64,000 bases of DNA from Apostichopus japonicus (GCF_037975245.1 NC_092566.1:13622001-13686000); one strand, 5' to 3'. Counted from the first letter of the stretch, positions 37,364-48,800 are shown. Numbers and translations are program-made. Notes: generated by a model not told the origin, from the sequence alone.

Positions 37364-39060
37364 AGGTATGACTTCCCACAATTTGCTGAGCCTCAACAGC
37401 GAATATCAAGAGAAAGGCCAATTTTCATTTTTATGAAAGCAAGGAACCTCATTCAATATGTAATAGGCGCCATGTACCAAACAATCTAACAAATAAGATC
37501 AAGGCACATACAAAAGGACTGTAGGATTTGCTTATCGATTTGCCTGTGCGACCACATTACCGGATTTTACATTCTGTATGACATATATACTAGTCAGTTG
37601 GATGTACTATAAGAAACGCATAAGCCTCATTTATCACAAGACCATATGCACTGCTTCCTTTATCATAAGACCGTGTGTACTGCTTTCATTGCATTAATAT
37701 TATTATAGATGTAAGCCAAACTATGGATACTTTCCATGATAAGGTTCGTACATCTAATATAAAATTGTTAAATTTATGACACTAAAATATTCTTTAAAAC
37801 ATTGATATTATAATTTTAAATGTCCTTTGTCGTGTGCTTAATTTTATATATCGAAGGATCAAAAAGATAAGCAGTGACCCTTGAAGCGTACCAATGTTTC
37901 TATGTTGATAATCATGGTAGTTTATCTATAAAACGAAAAAAAAAAACGGAAACTACTCTATCCATGAATTTCATTTAATATTATAATTGAGATATTGTGA
38001 TTTTTATTATTGCACCCAGGTAACGGTACAATGAAACATAATGGACATTTGGGATACATGGGTATAACAGAACTAATCTTATGCTATGACTAACGACATC
38101 TATTGTTATATACACGAAAAAAATACATGACAAATTCCCAAAATGTAGAAAGTTTAACGAAAAGTGGACAGAAAATGAACTTGACTCGAATTATCGTAAG
38201 CGGAAGAACGTAATGGCACTGTGATATTACTGCACATGAATCAATCATTGACATGTTTGTAAAATCGATTGCCTACATTTTGTTAATGTGATTACTATAA
38301 TGACATTAAGAAATCAAGTTTATGATAATTTTATATAGAGTAGGGATTTTATTCAGGGATTAGATTAAAGTGATAACAAATAATACTTGAATTCGTTATC
38401 TTGGGCGAAAGTACAAGTAGATATAAAATTTGATAAACACAGGTGGAAGAGAGACAACACTAAGAGGCACTAAAATAATGACTATATGAACAATCATGTG
38501 CAGCGCCCTCTCATAAATCGAGAAATGCGGGAATAAAATTAATAGAGATCTGTTATATAGTGGTATAGCGTCCTCTAACTCGAATGTACCCTAAAGTGCA
38601 TTGGAATATGATAAGCAATTGTTATTATCGGTTTCCTCACTGTTTTTACTATTCAATAGTACATTTTCCAGGAATTGTCATTAGAATTGAGACTGGAATT
38701 ATCTACCATGAGACGAGATTAGTAATATTAATAACTTATGTGGTAGTCATGGTAATATGTAACACAAAAAGAGCATTTGCGATAGTACATTACGTTCGAA
38801 ATGGATTAACAGCAGCCATTAATCAGAAACAGATTGATGAAAATTGAAAAATCGGACATCCAACTAGTTTATCACAATGACGTGCTTGCAAGCTTCGTTA
38901 GAACAAGACCTTGTGAATTTGACTTATCTGATCTTACAAAAGAATCTATTAGAATCATGTTTTCAATAGTCACACGTACACATAAAAGAAAAAAAACGGT
39001 AGTGTTTCGTATTGAGAGGTGAAAATGACGATACGAAGCTACGAAAATGTGGTGCTCGTA
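37364..39060. other. unique AT-rich sequence, no gene seen
   Basis: The frames at 38584-38847 and 38834-39129 overlap on both strands and show no motif. Confidence 0.5.
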
Positions 39061-39061
39061 A

Positions 39062-39095
39062 GGGTGGGGTGAGGGGGGGGGGGGTAGATGGGGGA
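39062..39095 (+). repeat. G-rich patch with a 12-G run
   Basis: GGGTGGGGTGA then 12 G (39073-39084), then TAGATGGGGG. Four G runs, so quadruplex formation is possible. Confidence 0.8.
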
Positions 39096-40086
39096 AGAAA
39101 ACCGGTGGACAGTTTGGGATCATCTGCATGAGAATGTTTGAGGTGCTATGGTGGCCCAGATATCATCTAAAAAATATCGGCTATATGAAATCTTTTATAT
39201 TTTGAAATATTGTCATGTTATATTAAATATATAAAGTCGAAAATAAAATGTAAAAGGTCTATTTTTCGAAAAAGTGTTGATCATGTAATTTCGAGTAAAT
39301 GATTACAAACTTCTCCTATCGACTTTTCCTGGAAAATTTACTATGTTATATCGAAATGTCGACTTTTCATCTCAAATTTATGGCTTTTTGACATTAAAAT
39401 TCTATAATATTTTATCTCAGATTTTCTTGAAATTTGAATAAGGCTGGTATTAAATGATATGGGCTGGTATTACGTAATGTAGGAGAGAGTATAAGCAACT
39501 ATGGGTAAGGTCCACAGAATCTGTGGATAAAAGCGAATGAAGAATGTCACTGGTATATATACCAAATAAAATAAGAAACGTGATGACAAAACGTTCAACA
39601 ATCTGAAGGTATTAAGGTTTAACTTCGTACCTACTATACATTATGCCAAATATATTCACTCTTAAAAGCCATTAACATTGTCTAAGTGGCTATGTGACTG
39701 ACTAGAGTGGTGGTAAAAGGATTGCCCAAACAAATACTGAGAATCGAAAGAAAGATCTCGAGATAAGTACTAAGAAGAAACAAAGTTAAAATGACATGAA
39801 TGTGTTTACAATTAGCAGGCCCCAATTTAACGCTACAAGTGAGCCTGAACTATGAGATACTATCCGTATTAGCTAATGCCCATCCGTATATCTTTTACCA
39901 ATTATTTGACTTTCGGAATAGACATTAGACAATTTGCAGAAAATGTCAACAATGAATATCAAAGTTTAGAATGGAATAAATAACAAAGTCACTGTTGTCA
40001 CACTTATTAACTTTGAAGTATCGACGTTTCTGTGATAAAATAACAAATACAAAGTTTTAGATCATAATATTTTACACGATTTTGTC
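39096..40086. other. unique AT-rich sequence with one 20-bp duplication
   Basis: GGCTGGTATTA appears twice in tandem, about 20 bp apart (39442-39480). Otherwise nothing. Confidence 0.55.
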
Positions 40087-40100
40087 GTTTCCATAGCAAC
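40087..40100 (+). promoter_or_regulatory. RFX X-box match
   Basis: GTTTCCATAGCAAC fits the RFX/DAF-19 consensus GTHNYYATRRNAAC at every position. About one chance match is expected in a window of this size, so on its own it is weak. Confidence 0.25.
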
Positions 40101-40467
40101 TAGTGCAGTAAACATTTCAGTTTCCGAAAATGTTTTATTGAGGCTAATTCCAGGTTTTATCTATATTTTACAAAATCCACTTTGACAGGCAATGTCTTTT
40201 AATGTCAGAATATATGGAAGAGGATAAGAAAGGTTCACATAATATTGTAAAACGAAAATGTGTTATTTGCCACTTGATTGGCGATTTGTTGAGCTCAACT
40301 TTAAATGAATGTTTACAGAATGAAGAATACAAATTAGGTTTATTATCTATTGGTGCATGGTTGGTACTACGAAATAGGTTTATCCTGCAAACCAGTGGTT
40401 GGTACCAGGAAATAGAGTATATTACGGGATGTAACAGCTTATGTGTAGGGAGGAGGGGGCATGGCGA

Positions 40468-40477
40468 GGGGGGGGGG
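40468..40477 (+). repeat. homopolymer G run (10 G)
   Basis: Preceded by GGGAGGAGGGGGCATGGCGA. It falls inside a 117-codon frame (40202-40555) with no recognised motif, which I regard as chance. Confidence 0.8.
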
Positions 40478-42114
40478 CGTTATCAGGACGTTATGCAACT
40501 TACACTAACGATGCTAAAACTTAACACAACTGACAAAAGCCTATACTTACTGTAAACAGAAAAGAATTTTCAAATGAAATGAAATGAAATCGGCTTCTTC
40601 GAAAGAAAAAATGTACAAATATAAGCAAATCCGGTACTCGAAATGTATTTCTTAATAACCAAGGTTAAATTCAAATAGGCGTACAAAATAAAAAATATAT
40701 AAGAAAGCAAAACTTGCAGCGAGTCAGCGTAGACGGTAGCATTATGTAGTATTATTTCACCTACAGAGGTGTCCTATAAGCCAATCCTCGAAGTAGTGTG
40801 GTATCCTTTAGTAAACCAAGCTTTGTAAAAGGTTCCTTCATGTACATAATGTATATCTAATTGGACCCTTTTACATTGACACCTTCATTCTCCTGCATAA
40901 TGAACGTGTGTAGACTTTAACGCCATATAACCAGACGACAATGTGTTAGGTAAGGCCGGCCTTTTCTTTCACTATTGACGAGATTGTCGCTTTATATGCC
41001 CTTCAGTACCATAAAATGGTGAAAGATTTACTGTGATCGTCGCAATGCAATCACCTTTAACTCAACTTATGTAATTTAAGGTACCCGTGCATAATAAGAA
41101 AGAAAAAAGAAAACGATTTGGTTTTGTAACACACCGAAAGAGCAACGCCAGTATGGCTTATATGAAGTTTGTATTGCGTATACATTAGTGCAAACCAGGA
41201 TCATAGCATCAGGTCATAGAGATCACGAAAAATCGTATCCACTAAATGAAGACTAAACTGTCAGGAAACATTAGCAACTAGTTAAAGGATAAGAAATCTC
41301 AGTCGTATTATATAACACAAAAGGTCATCTAAGTGACGAAAATATTATTAGACAATTTTCGAAAGACTTCACCGATCAAACAATCATGAAGTTTTTATTA
41401 AAAAAGAAAAGTATGGATTATTCAATTTCCTGGAATCAGAATGCAGAATTCATCACCACCTATCATCCCTTAGGAATGACAAAAGTTGTTTAAGTTAAAA
41501 GTCTGCAGTGACAGCCAATATTTCTTGATTTTGTCACGTAAAACTGTTAAATAGTGTAAGAAAAACAATTACACATTTATTAATATTTAATTCTTTTCAT
41601 CAAAACTTCTCCCTTTTCTCCCCCTTTTTGAATGCCAAATTATCTACATTAGCATGGTAAGATGCTTACAAAATATTAACCTTTCACTGTAATTAATATG
41701 AACATTACACAGTGTTGTAGGACGAACAGTCCAATAAAACTATATGGCGTTATCATACAATAAACTGAGCAGCTAAAGTTGTCAAATACACGGAATATCA
41801 TTTAATATTTATTAATACATTTGAAATACTCTGTTTTGTAAACTGCTTGTACGTAATGATGTGGCTTTCATTACATGTTTTGTGTGAAGGTAACATTCAG
41901 TGTAGCAAGTAAGGATAGACTAGTATTACTCAAGATGCGATTGCAAGTCATCAAGCCCAGACACCGTCTGACAATATTTGATCTAAGTCTATGTTAATAA
42001 GGTTCACTTGTGATGCATGATTCGAATGACAAACATTCCGTCTTTTGTTTATGCATGAATACTTATAGTATTGTGTACATGCATATGTACATGTAAAGTG
42101 TACATCAGTTTGGT
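40478..42114. other. unique AT-rich sequence, no gene seen
   Basis: No frame above 60 codons apart from the edge of 40202-40555, and no repeat of note. Confidence 0.55.
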
Positions 42115-42230
42115 CATCGAGTCCCTAAATGTCATGTCTCGAGTCGAGTAAAGTCCTAAGGTAGATTCTGAGTTAAGTCGAGACCGTCATATTTCAAGTC
42201 GAGTTGAGTCTTTTCCTTAGGTCGAGTCAA
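42115..42230. repeat. degenerate AGTCGAG-type repeat
   Basis: Irregular recurrence of GAGTC, AAGTCGAG and GAGTCGAGT words, about ten occurrences, with uneven spacing. It looks like an old short-unit satellite or minisatellite seed. Confidence 0.6.
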
Positions 42231-42402
42231 TGCTATCTTCACCGTCAATTGATGCAAAAGATGAAGTCAGTTGTATCAACACACTACTATGTATGACCCT
42301 GGCAGTTCCCCGGATGAATACCAGTAATGGTTCAACGTGTTTGTATGTATTCATTTTGTATACCCGGCTCTTCTGTATCACCTGCTAGTTTCCTGTAGCG
42401 TT

Positions 42403-42420
42403 GTGTTGCCATGGCAACAC
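42403..42420. promoter_or_regulatory. perfect 18-bp palindrome containing an RFX X-box
   Basis: GTGTTGCCATGGCAACAC is self-complementary over all 18 bases. The inner GTTGCCATGGCAAC is the ideal symmetric RFX site. RFX factors drive cilium genes in animals, usually from near the promoter; that is family knowledge. No gene is recognised beside it. Confidence 0.4.
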
Positions 42421-43030
42421 GTTGACTATCATATGAAAAATACAAGTTATGTTATTCCAGCGAAATTGAAAAGACAGCTTGATGCTAAAAAAAAAGTTGG
42501 ATGTGGGTGTAAACTTACTTAATTGGCTTCAAATCATGAGATTTAGAAAACAATAAAGCTCTTTCCATTATCTTTGAATTAAATGTCGGCCAAGTACGTA
42601 CTAATTAGACACATAACTGAATAATAGTCCTAAAGGTGCGGCATAAATTCAGTCACGTCGCCTGATAGCGGCTATGTTTGAATAACAAATGACTTCTGGC
42701 TGTCTTTCCTTGACAACTGACAAATGACACAACCTAGTTTATGCCCAATGAAAACGTCACTGACAATCTCAGAAAGATGTCTCTTGCACAGTTTTTTTAA
42801 TGAAACAATATTCATAACCGGGGTTTCAAGCAATAATGTGAATCCACTCGTGTGGCACCATGAGGTCTTAATTAAAGCAACAAAATTCATTTATTTAAAT
42901 TACACAAAATTAAAATCAATAAATAAAATATGAAATAAAATAAAGCATAACCAAAAATCGTACTCCGACATGTTATGGAGCAGGTGCATAATCAGCTTGT
43001 CTATTGATGTCTTTTCACGTTTTCATTCGT
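42421..43030. other. unique AT-rich sequence, no gene seen
   Basis: Overlapping frames on both strands at 42672-42933 are chance-like. Nothing else. Confidence 0.5.
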
Positions 43031-43084
43031 TGCTATGTATGTGTGCGTGTATGTATGGGTGTATGTATGTATGTATATATATAT

Positions 43085-43117
<33 letters not shown>

Positions 43118-43121
43118 AATC
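43031..43121. repeat. compound (TGTA)n-(TA)n microsatellite
   Basis: GTATGTGTGCGTGTATGTAT-type units pass into two blocks of TA repeats separated by AAAT. Confidence 0.9.
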
Positions 43122-43309
43122 TCATATACCACTTGCTACACATTCATTTCTTATTTACGGCTTGGCTTGCAAATTAAAAAAAAGTGGTAATTCTGCGTAA
43201 ATTGTCAGATTCAAAGCACCGGGGGTGCACTCTCTACAATCGTAATACTTGGGTAAAACGCCCCCATTGACAGTTATACAAAGTGTATACGCATTTAAAC
43301 ACACCAGTA
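43122..43309. other. stretch between two TA tracts
   Basis: Contains a small hairpin, GCACC-GGG-GGTGC (about 43217-43229). It may be the 5-prime part of the SINE-like unit that follows, or unrelated. Confidence 0.35.
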
Positions 43310-43318
43310 GAATCACTG

Positions 43319-43329
43319 TGGTCGAATGG
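43319..43329 (+). promoter_or_regulatory. pol III A box
   Basis: TGGTCGAATGG. Confidence 0.6.
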
Positions 43330-43360
43330 TACGGACTTCGGTCTGTGACACAAGGTCCGG

Positions 43361-43371
43361 GGTCCAATTCC
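43361..43371 (+). promoter_or_regulatory. pol III B box
   Basis: GGTCCAATTCC; its last six bases also form the outer strand of the ribozyme stem I. Confidence 0.55.
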
Positions 43372-43425
43372 TATACATTCGCCTGATAAGTCCCAAAATG
43401 ACGAAACCGGTCATGAAGTGGAATT
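43366..43425 (+). ncRNA. type I hammerhead ribozyme-like motif, probably inactive
   Basis: The core reads CTGATAA (43383-43389), against the required CUGANGA. Stem II is GTC (43390-43392) with GAC (43400-43402), then GAAA (43403-43406). A minimal self-complementary stem III, ACCGGT (43406-43411), is followed by C (43412), giving a GUC cleavage triplet and a predicted cut at 43412/43413. Stem I has an inner helix TTCG/TGAA (43378-43381 with 43414-43417), a C-A mismatch next to the core, and an outer helix AATTCC/GGAATT (43366-43371 with 43420-43425) across an internal loop. The stem II sequence resembles the schistosome hammerhead. The G-to-A change at core position 8, a catalytic base, predicts loss of cleavage. 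Without a covariance-model score this stays a candidate. Confidence 0.5.
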
Positions 43426-43442
43426 TTGTCTGGTGTGTTGAT

Positions 43443-43445
<3 letters not shown>

Positions 43446-43475
<30 letters not shown>
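43446..43475. repeat. (TA)n tail of the SINE-like unit
   Basis: About 15 TA units, directly after GTGTTGATCTT. Confidence 0.9.
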
Positions 43476-43476
<1 letters not shown>

Positions 43477-44514
43477 TCTAGCGGAACGTGGACTTGATCG
43501 ATGGAATAAATTTGACTGAGTTATGGATGAAGGGTCGTTACATTAATGTATTCATATCTTAGTGCTGACTGTAACCTCGTCAATTCAGATGTTTGTTGTT
43601 ATTTCTATGATCAGACATCTTTTCATTTCTCTAGCCGACCCATTGATCCGCTTTCTCGATGTAGGAGACATAGCCAAAACATATCGAGAAGAACAAAGAT
43701 GCTTGTAGTTTGTCAAATTGTTTAACACTGTCATTCCATATGTAAAGACTATATTAGCTCATTCATCGTCATTTCGTAAAAAGACAACCTCCCTCCTTCA
43801 TTGTTTCTATTTCGAAATGTCAAGGCCATTCTAAAATATCGGAGGGTTGAGAGTTGGCATTTTGTCCAATGTGTGATGTCATCCTACCGCCAAAAGGGGA
43901 AATCCCTTCTGTTTTCTCTTTCTTATCATATTTGAGAAGTGTTGGTAGCAAATTGATATTAATGCATTATCAGTAAAGTTAGTTACATATAGGTGCGTTC
44001 ACATTTCAGCATTAATACTCTCTAAACACCATATATATCATGGAAAATTGACAAAGTATTGAAGAAATGGATAGATGACCCCCAACTGGCTTGCCATGAG
44101 TAAGGAATCTCATCAGAACTAGTATTACACGCGCCTAGTCTATGTTATGTCATGGAAGAATAAATATGATAAGTTACTGGATAATCAGCTTTCTTAATAC
44201 TGATATTGAAATTGAACCTGGTCTATATTTACCTGGAATAATGAGGAAATGGCTAAGTCCGCCCTGACAACGAAGCTTACAACAGTTATTGTTCCCATTT
44301 GGGTAACGAGATAGCTCTTAATTAAACACTGTGGTGAACATTTGTTACCTTCTGTAGAATATAATTACATTACAAGACTGCACTGCACATTTCCTTTTTC
44401 CCAAGCGTGGTCGTCATCATTTATAAAGTACAGCTTACATGGCAGTACAGCTTTGCTTGCCCAAATAATATCTCATTTTCAAACTAATCCCCATTTTTGT
44501 ATCCATATTTGAAC
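43476..44514. other. unique AT-rich sequence, no gene seen
   Basis: No long frame, repeat or RNA-like structure noticed. Confidence 0.55.
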
Positions 44515-44536
44515 CATGTGAAAAGTAAGTTGGCCT

Positions 44537-44567
44537 GACGTTTCGATCCTAGCAGGAACTTCTTCAA
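44537..44567 (-). ncRNA. hammerhead-like motif, left arm, degenerate
   Basis: On the minus strand: TTGAAGA, a stem GTTCC/GGATC with one mismatch, then GAAACGTC. The first core base is T instead of C. Confidence 0.25.
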
Positions 44568-44700
44568 GGGCTCAATGACAAGTAACAGTAACAGAAGGGA
44601 CAAAAACACGCACAGAATACAGACAGGGTATTGAGCTCATTAACCTGTCTGTATTCTGTGCGTGTTTTTATCCCTTCTGGTACTGTTACTTGTCATTTAA

Positions 44701-44738
44701 CCTCTGAAGAAGATCCTGCTAGGATCGAAAACATCAGG
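44701..44738 (+). ncRNA. hammerhead-like motif, right arm
   Basis: CCT (44701-44703) pairs with AGG (44736-44738) as stem I. CTGAAGA (44704-44710) fits CUGANGA. GATCC/GGATC (44712-44716, 44722-44726) forms stem II with loop TGCTA. GAAA follows at 44727-44730, then ACATC. Two features argue against activity: an extra A at 44711 at the base of stem II, and a stem III remnant ACAT where the other arm has ACGT. It is likely a relic or a variant. Confidence 0.35.
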
Positions 44739-44757
44739 CCGACTTAATTTTACACAT

Positions 44758-45815
44758 TCTCCTACACAGGCTCTCTAGTGGTGAAGCAGTTTGCTCACAG
44801 TTTTATTTTATTTTGATATTTGAATCATTTCATGCAAAAGGACAAGTCTGTCGTCTCGAAAGTAATTCATAAACAATGTTGCCCACTTTCTGGTTTCATA
44901 TTTGAACTGACCGAGTTCCATGCACAGAACAAAATACAATGGTTTTGCACTATTAAGATACTTCACTTACAAGATGTATAGTCATTCTACCACAAAAAGA
45001 AATAAACGGAAGAAGGAACAAAGACATTAAAAAAGAAGGAATTCCAAATTCTAAACGAGACAATCATCAAGAACAAAAATTTTGTTAAAAAGCGATTTTT
45101 TTGGAATAAAAAAAGTGGTTATTAGTGACCATTTTTCTTGAAACATTTATTTTTAAATTTTTATACCGACGAGGATAAATACAACTATATTTCCATTCAT
45201 TTATATATGTATTCGTATAAAATAAGATATCATCTCTTTTCAACTGTTTCTAACTAATTCTTGTTTCTTGTCAATCAAGAGGAGACTGAGTACTTCAGAA
45301 GAACACAACGAACAGACGATTGTATCCATGGCCATTGTTGGTTTCTGTTGTGTTGAATCGCTGTGGTCTCTCCTTGTACAATTCAAAAGGAAATTCAACG
45401 GATGTCTTTAGGCAGCAGTTTAGGTTTCTTGTGATATGTTACATAAAAAAGCAAAGGAAATAAACGTGAACGCTATTATTGACCGTTGCTACATATGCTA
45501 CATACCCAAAATTAACCTTTAACAACATATCGATTATGATGTCGGTTCCTCAGTTCATCCTAATTTGTTAATGCTAATCACTCGTCAAGTCAAATAACTT
45601 AACCAAAGTTGTTCGTTTAACTAAATAAAAACGACATAGCACAAATAGATTATATTCAACATAATTTGTATTTGACAAAGATGTAATGTTTTGTCAATAT
45701 GAAGTCGTCAAAGTTCTGTTGAGGTTTCTGTCGCTTTTGATGGGTTATCTATAATGGTATGTGTGAAAGACTTCGAAAGACATCCAATCCATCCACTTTG
45801 ATTAAGTAGCCACCA
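44758..45815. other. unique AT-rich sequence, no gene seen
   Basis: Nothing beyond ordinary AT-rich sequence. Confidence 0.55.
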
Positions 45816-45860
45816 GTGCTTAAAGTGCTTGAAGTGCTTAAAGTGCTTAAATTGCTTAAA
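45816..45860. repeat. 9-bp tandem repeat (GTGCTTAAA), 5 copies
   Basis: Five 9-bp units with one G and one T substitution, plus a detached GTGCTTAAA at about 45876-45884. As 9 is a multiple of 3 it gives a spurious repeated KHF tripeptide on the minus strand. Confidence 0.9.
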
Positions 45861-45884
45861 CTCTAAATCGTTAAAGTGCTTAAA

Positions 45885-48800
45885 AAAAACATCGCATAAA
45901 TAGTTATGTCGTTTAACGGTTATCAATATATCTAAAATATATTTTACTGATATCTTCATGTTTCGTCAATGTATACCTATCTTATACATGCAATCTAAGT
46001 AGGCGTATAAGCAATACAATCTTCGGGAGACTATCTTAACCCAAATGTAGGAAAGAATAATAATAATGCAAGATTTACATGAGTTTTCTTGCTCAAAACA
46101 TAGGCAAAGATTCCTTTAAATTAGCCATGATGAGTAGGTCTCTGCAGCGTAATTCACCATATTCATGTTTTGTAACATTGACTAAACACAATATGATCAC
46201 TGCAATTGCCTTTCGGTTGAAAGCTTGTTTGATGAAGCAGTCTTGAACGCACTTTTTTATATCAGATGGAACGATCGAGTTGTGTTAGCTATATTGCTTC
46301 TCATCAACTTGAGGCTTTTTCCATATAATTTACATGTCTGAAAATCATTACGTCAAATTTTCATGTCTAGAAATGTTCTTCCCTGGATTCGTAACCTTTG
46401 AACCTTTTAACGACTCTAATAGGCCTATAAGATTTCGAGGCGGGGATGTCACGTCCTTAAGCGACACTGTGGCGGTTGCGCTCTTGAAGTTTGCATGACA
46501 AATGATGGACACATAGTCATTCGATGAACAGTTTTCTTAGTCACAACGCAAATATTGTGCAAGTTGATGGTTTGTTTGATCTATCTACTTCGTAATGTCT
46601 TATTCGACGTCACTGAAACGTCATTGCTCATAGAGATCAATCATTGAATAGCTCCATGATTAAATAGTAAACCAGCAAGTAAAAATAAACATTGCACGTA
46701 AAAATTTAATGTTTCGGAAACTATCAGTTCATATTTACAAATAACGTCAGTTGTTTTATTGTTGCATGTGGTCATGAAATACATATTAATATATATTTAA
46801 TATATATAATTGTACATTGGTGTGACTTTTTTTTTTATAATAATTTTGACGCTTGTGTTGTATGTCTCAAATTAAGTCGTTTTTTTTCTTTCTGATATAC
46901 TTTTACAGAAAGTCGATGCTTGATATGAGAGAATAGACTGAAAGGTCTCAATGTGTCCCTTTAGTGCATGTTTTCTCATACAAGAGTCTAAATAAAATGT
47001 TAATTTTAACTAGACAGTGTGATTCATCTTCTTGAGATGTGAATATTTGTACATTTATTTTCCTCTTATGCTGACTATCATATACAGCTGCCATTACGGT
47101 AACAGTACATGACTAATCCAAACGTCACACTCGATTCTCATGGCTTTATCAGCTTAACAAAGTGGACAAATTTTTAATGTATCGTTAAATTTCTTCAAAA
47201 TGCTTTGCTTTTACTACCTTCAATAATTTTTTTTCAGAATTAATGTGTAAAGCGCCTAATTTAAGTCTTGTTATTTACGAAATCATATTTTACTAATAAA
47301 ATTTCTGGTTAAGGGTTTGTTACATATATCATGGAAGAACTAGTTTGTTGGTAAACATTGTTGGTAAACATCAACAAAGTTTGGCCTTCATCAATAAAAT
47401 AAGTAAAATCTCGCACAAATACTCTTGCAAGTTGTACAAATGACTTTGTCAAGCTAACACACGTGCCATCGATCTGTTTCAGCCTTGAAATTTGATGTGA
47501 AATATAGACTTATATATCCATTTCATTATTTTCGTAAGCCTTAGCATAGAATATGTCAAACAGCTACAACCGGCAACATATCTGTTACATATCTTGAGTT
47601 GAACTGAAGTGCTTCCATGCAGTTTCTAAAAATAAAGGGTCGTTGAACGACATTCTGAAACACCTGGATAAATAATGTCTTGCAGGTTTTACAAAACGCG
47701 ATAAAAGGAACGCTGATTTGGGTAGAGTAATTGGCAACCATTACACATAGAAACGTGAAATGTTACATACTCAGCATGTATATCCTGAAAAAAATTACCT
47801 TTCATATTTGAGACAGCAAGTTTGGCTCACTGAAACAACTGTTTATTAATCATGTGAGTTAATTCAACAATTAAATTAGAGTACACGGGGTATATTTTAC
47901 ACATTAAACGAAACACGATATGTGTACTAAAGTAATCAACATAAATGTTAGTTGCACACACGGGATAATTACAAATGTGCTCTTAAATACCTCGGAAAAC
48001 GTTGCCTGTGGAAAGAACTACACATATACTCTAAAAAAGGAACAAATAAAATATATAAATATGTATAGAAATTATTACAGGTACAAATGAAAACAGGAAA
48101 TCAATTTTTCTTTCCACAATTTTCACAAACCGTTATAGTTATAGTAGTATTCATAGTTAGATTACAGTAACAGAGAACATCTCTTTTAAATAGCGAAAAG
48201 AACACATTATCATGTACTATTAACCAAATACAGAAGCAAAAATGCATATACAAGCTGTTTTTTCTTCTGTTAGTATTTCAAAGCAACTCGAATGTTCATT
48301 TGAATAAATTATCCATTGTAATAATAATTCGCATCGAAAGCAAAGAAAGAAGTTTTTCACTTATTTTTAGCAGTCAATGTTTGAAGCCAAATAAACTGCC
48401 CCCTGTGAGTATGTTAAATATATACGTGTACTGTCAAACTGTGGAATTTGTTTCATGTTCCGTTGAAAAGTAAACATTGAGAATATTTAGACCTTAATAA
48501 GAAAATGATTTGAATGGCAGATATATTTTTTTCATAACAGTTTATCAAACAGAAAGTCAAACTAGAAATCACTCTCTCAATTAGTGTCTCCTCGGCATTA
48601 CAAATAATCGTTTTCGTCATTCTCATACTTCAAGACGACATCTTGTTTCCTCTCGCTCGCTATAGGCATCTAACAACGCCATGTCATTGAAATCCGAGTC
48701 ACTCGTGTACCAAAAAAACATATAAGGTTGCAGATTTCGCGCCATTATTAGATCATGCCCAAACTACATCACCATAGAAACCACGGTGTTGTTAATATGA

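Larger units (their letters stand above)
43310..43475 (+). mobile_element. tRNA-like promoter fused to a hammerhead-ribozyme-like core, with (TA)n tail
   Basis: The head has an A box TGGTCGAATGG (43319-43329, perfect fit to TRGYNNANNGG) and a B box GGTCCAATTCC (43361-43371, one difference from GGTTCRANTCC), 31 nt apart. Directly after the B box comes a hammerhead-like core (43366-43425). The unit ends in about 15 TA units (43446-43475). A pol III head joined to a hammerhead is the organisation described for the schistosome Sm-alpha SINE family; that is established knowledge. That this unit is homologous is inference. The tRNA isotype of the head is unclear and no target-site duplication was found. 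The left boundary is a guess. Confidence 0.55.
44515..44757. mobile_element. foldback element with a hammerhead-like motif in each arm
   Basis: The left arm 44515-44627 and right arm 44644-44757 are inverted copies, close to nine-tenths identical by eye. The inner half is almost perfect (GACAAGTAACAGTA, AAAAACACGCACAGAATACA). The spacer is 16 nt (44628-44643) with a central GAGCTC. Each arm carries a motif of the form YTGAAGA-stem-GAAA-ACRTC-AGG. From memory, GAAGAAG...CGAAACGTC motifs recur in animal retroelements, including the terminal repeats of Penelope-like elements, which carry hammerheads and often insert as inverted partial copies. That link is inference. No coding capacity is present. 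Confidence 0.6.

Noticed and set aside
44100-44130. Minus-strand CTGATGAGATTCC as a hammerhead core
   Set aside because: No GAAA or closing stem II follows at the needed distance.
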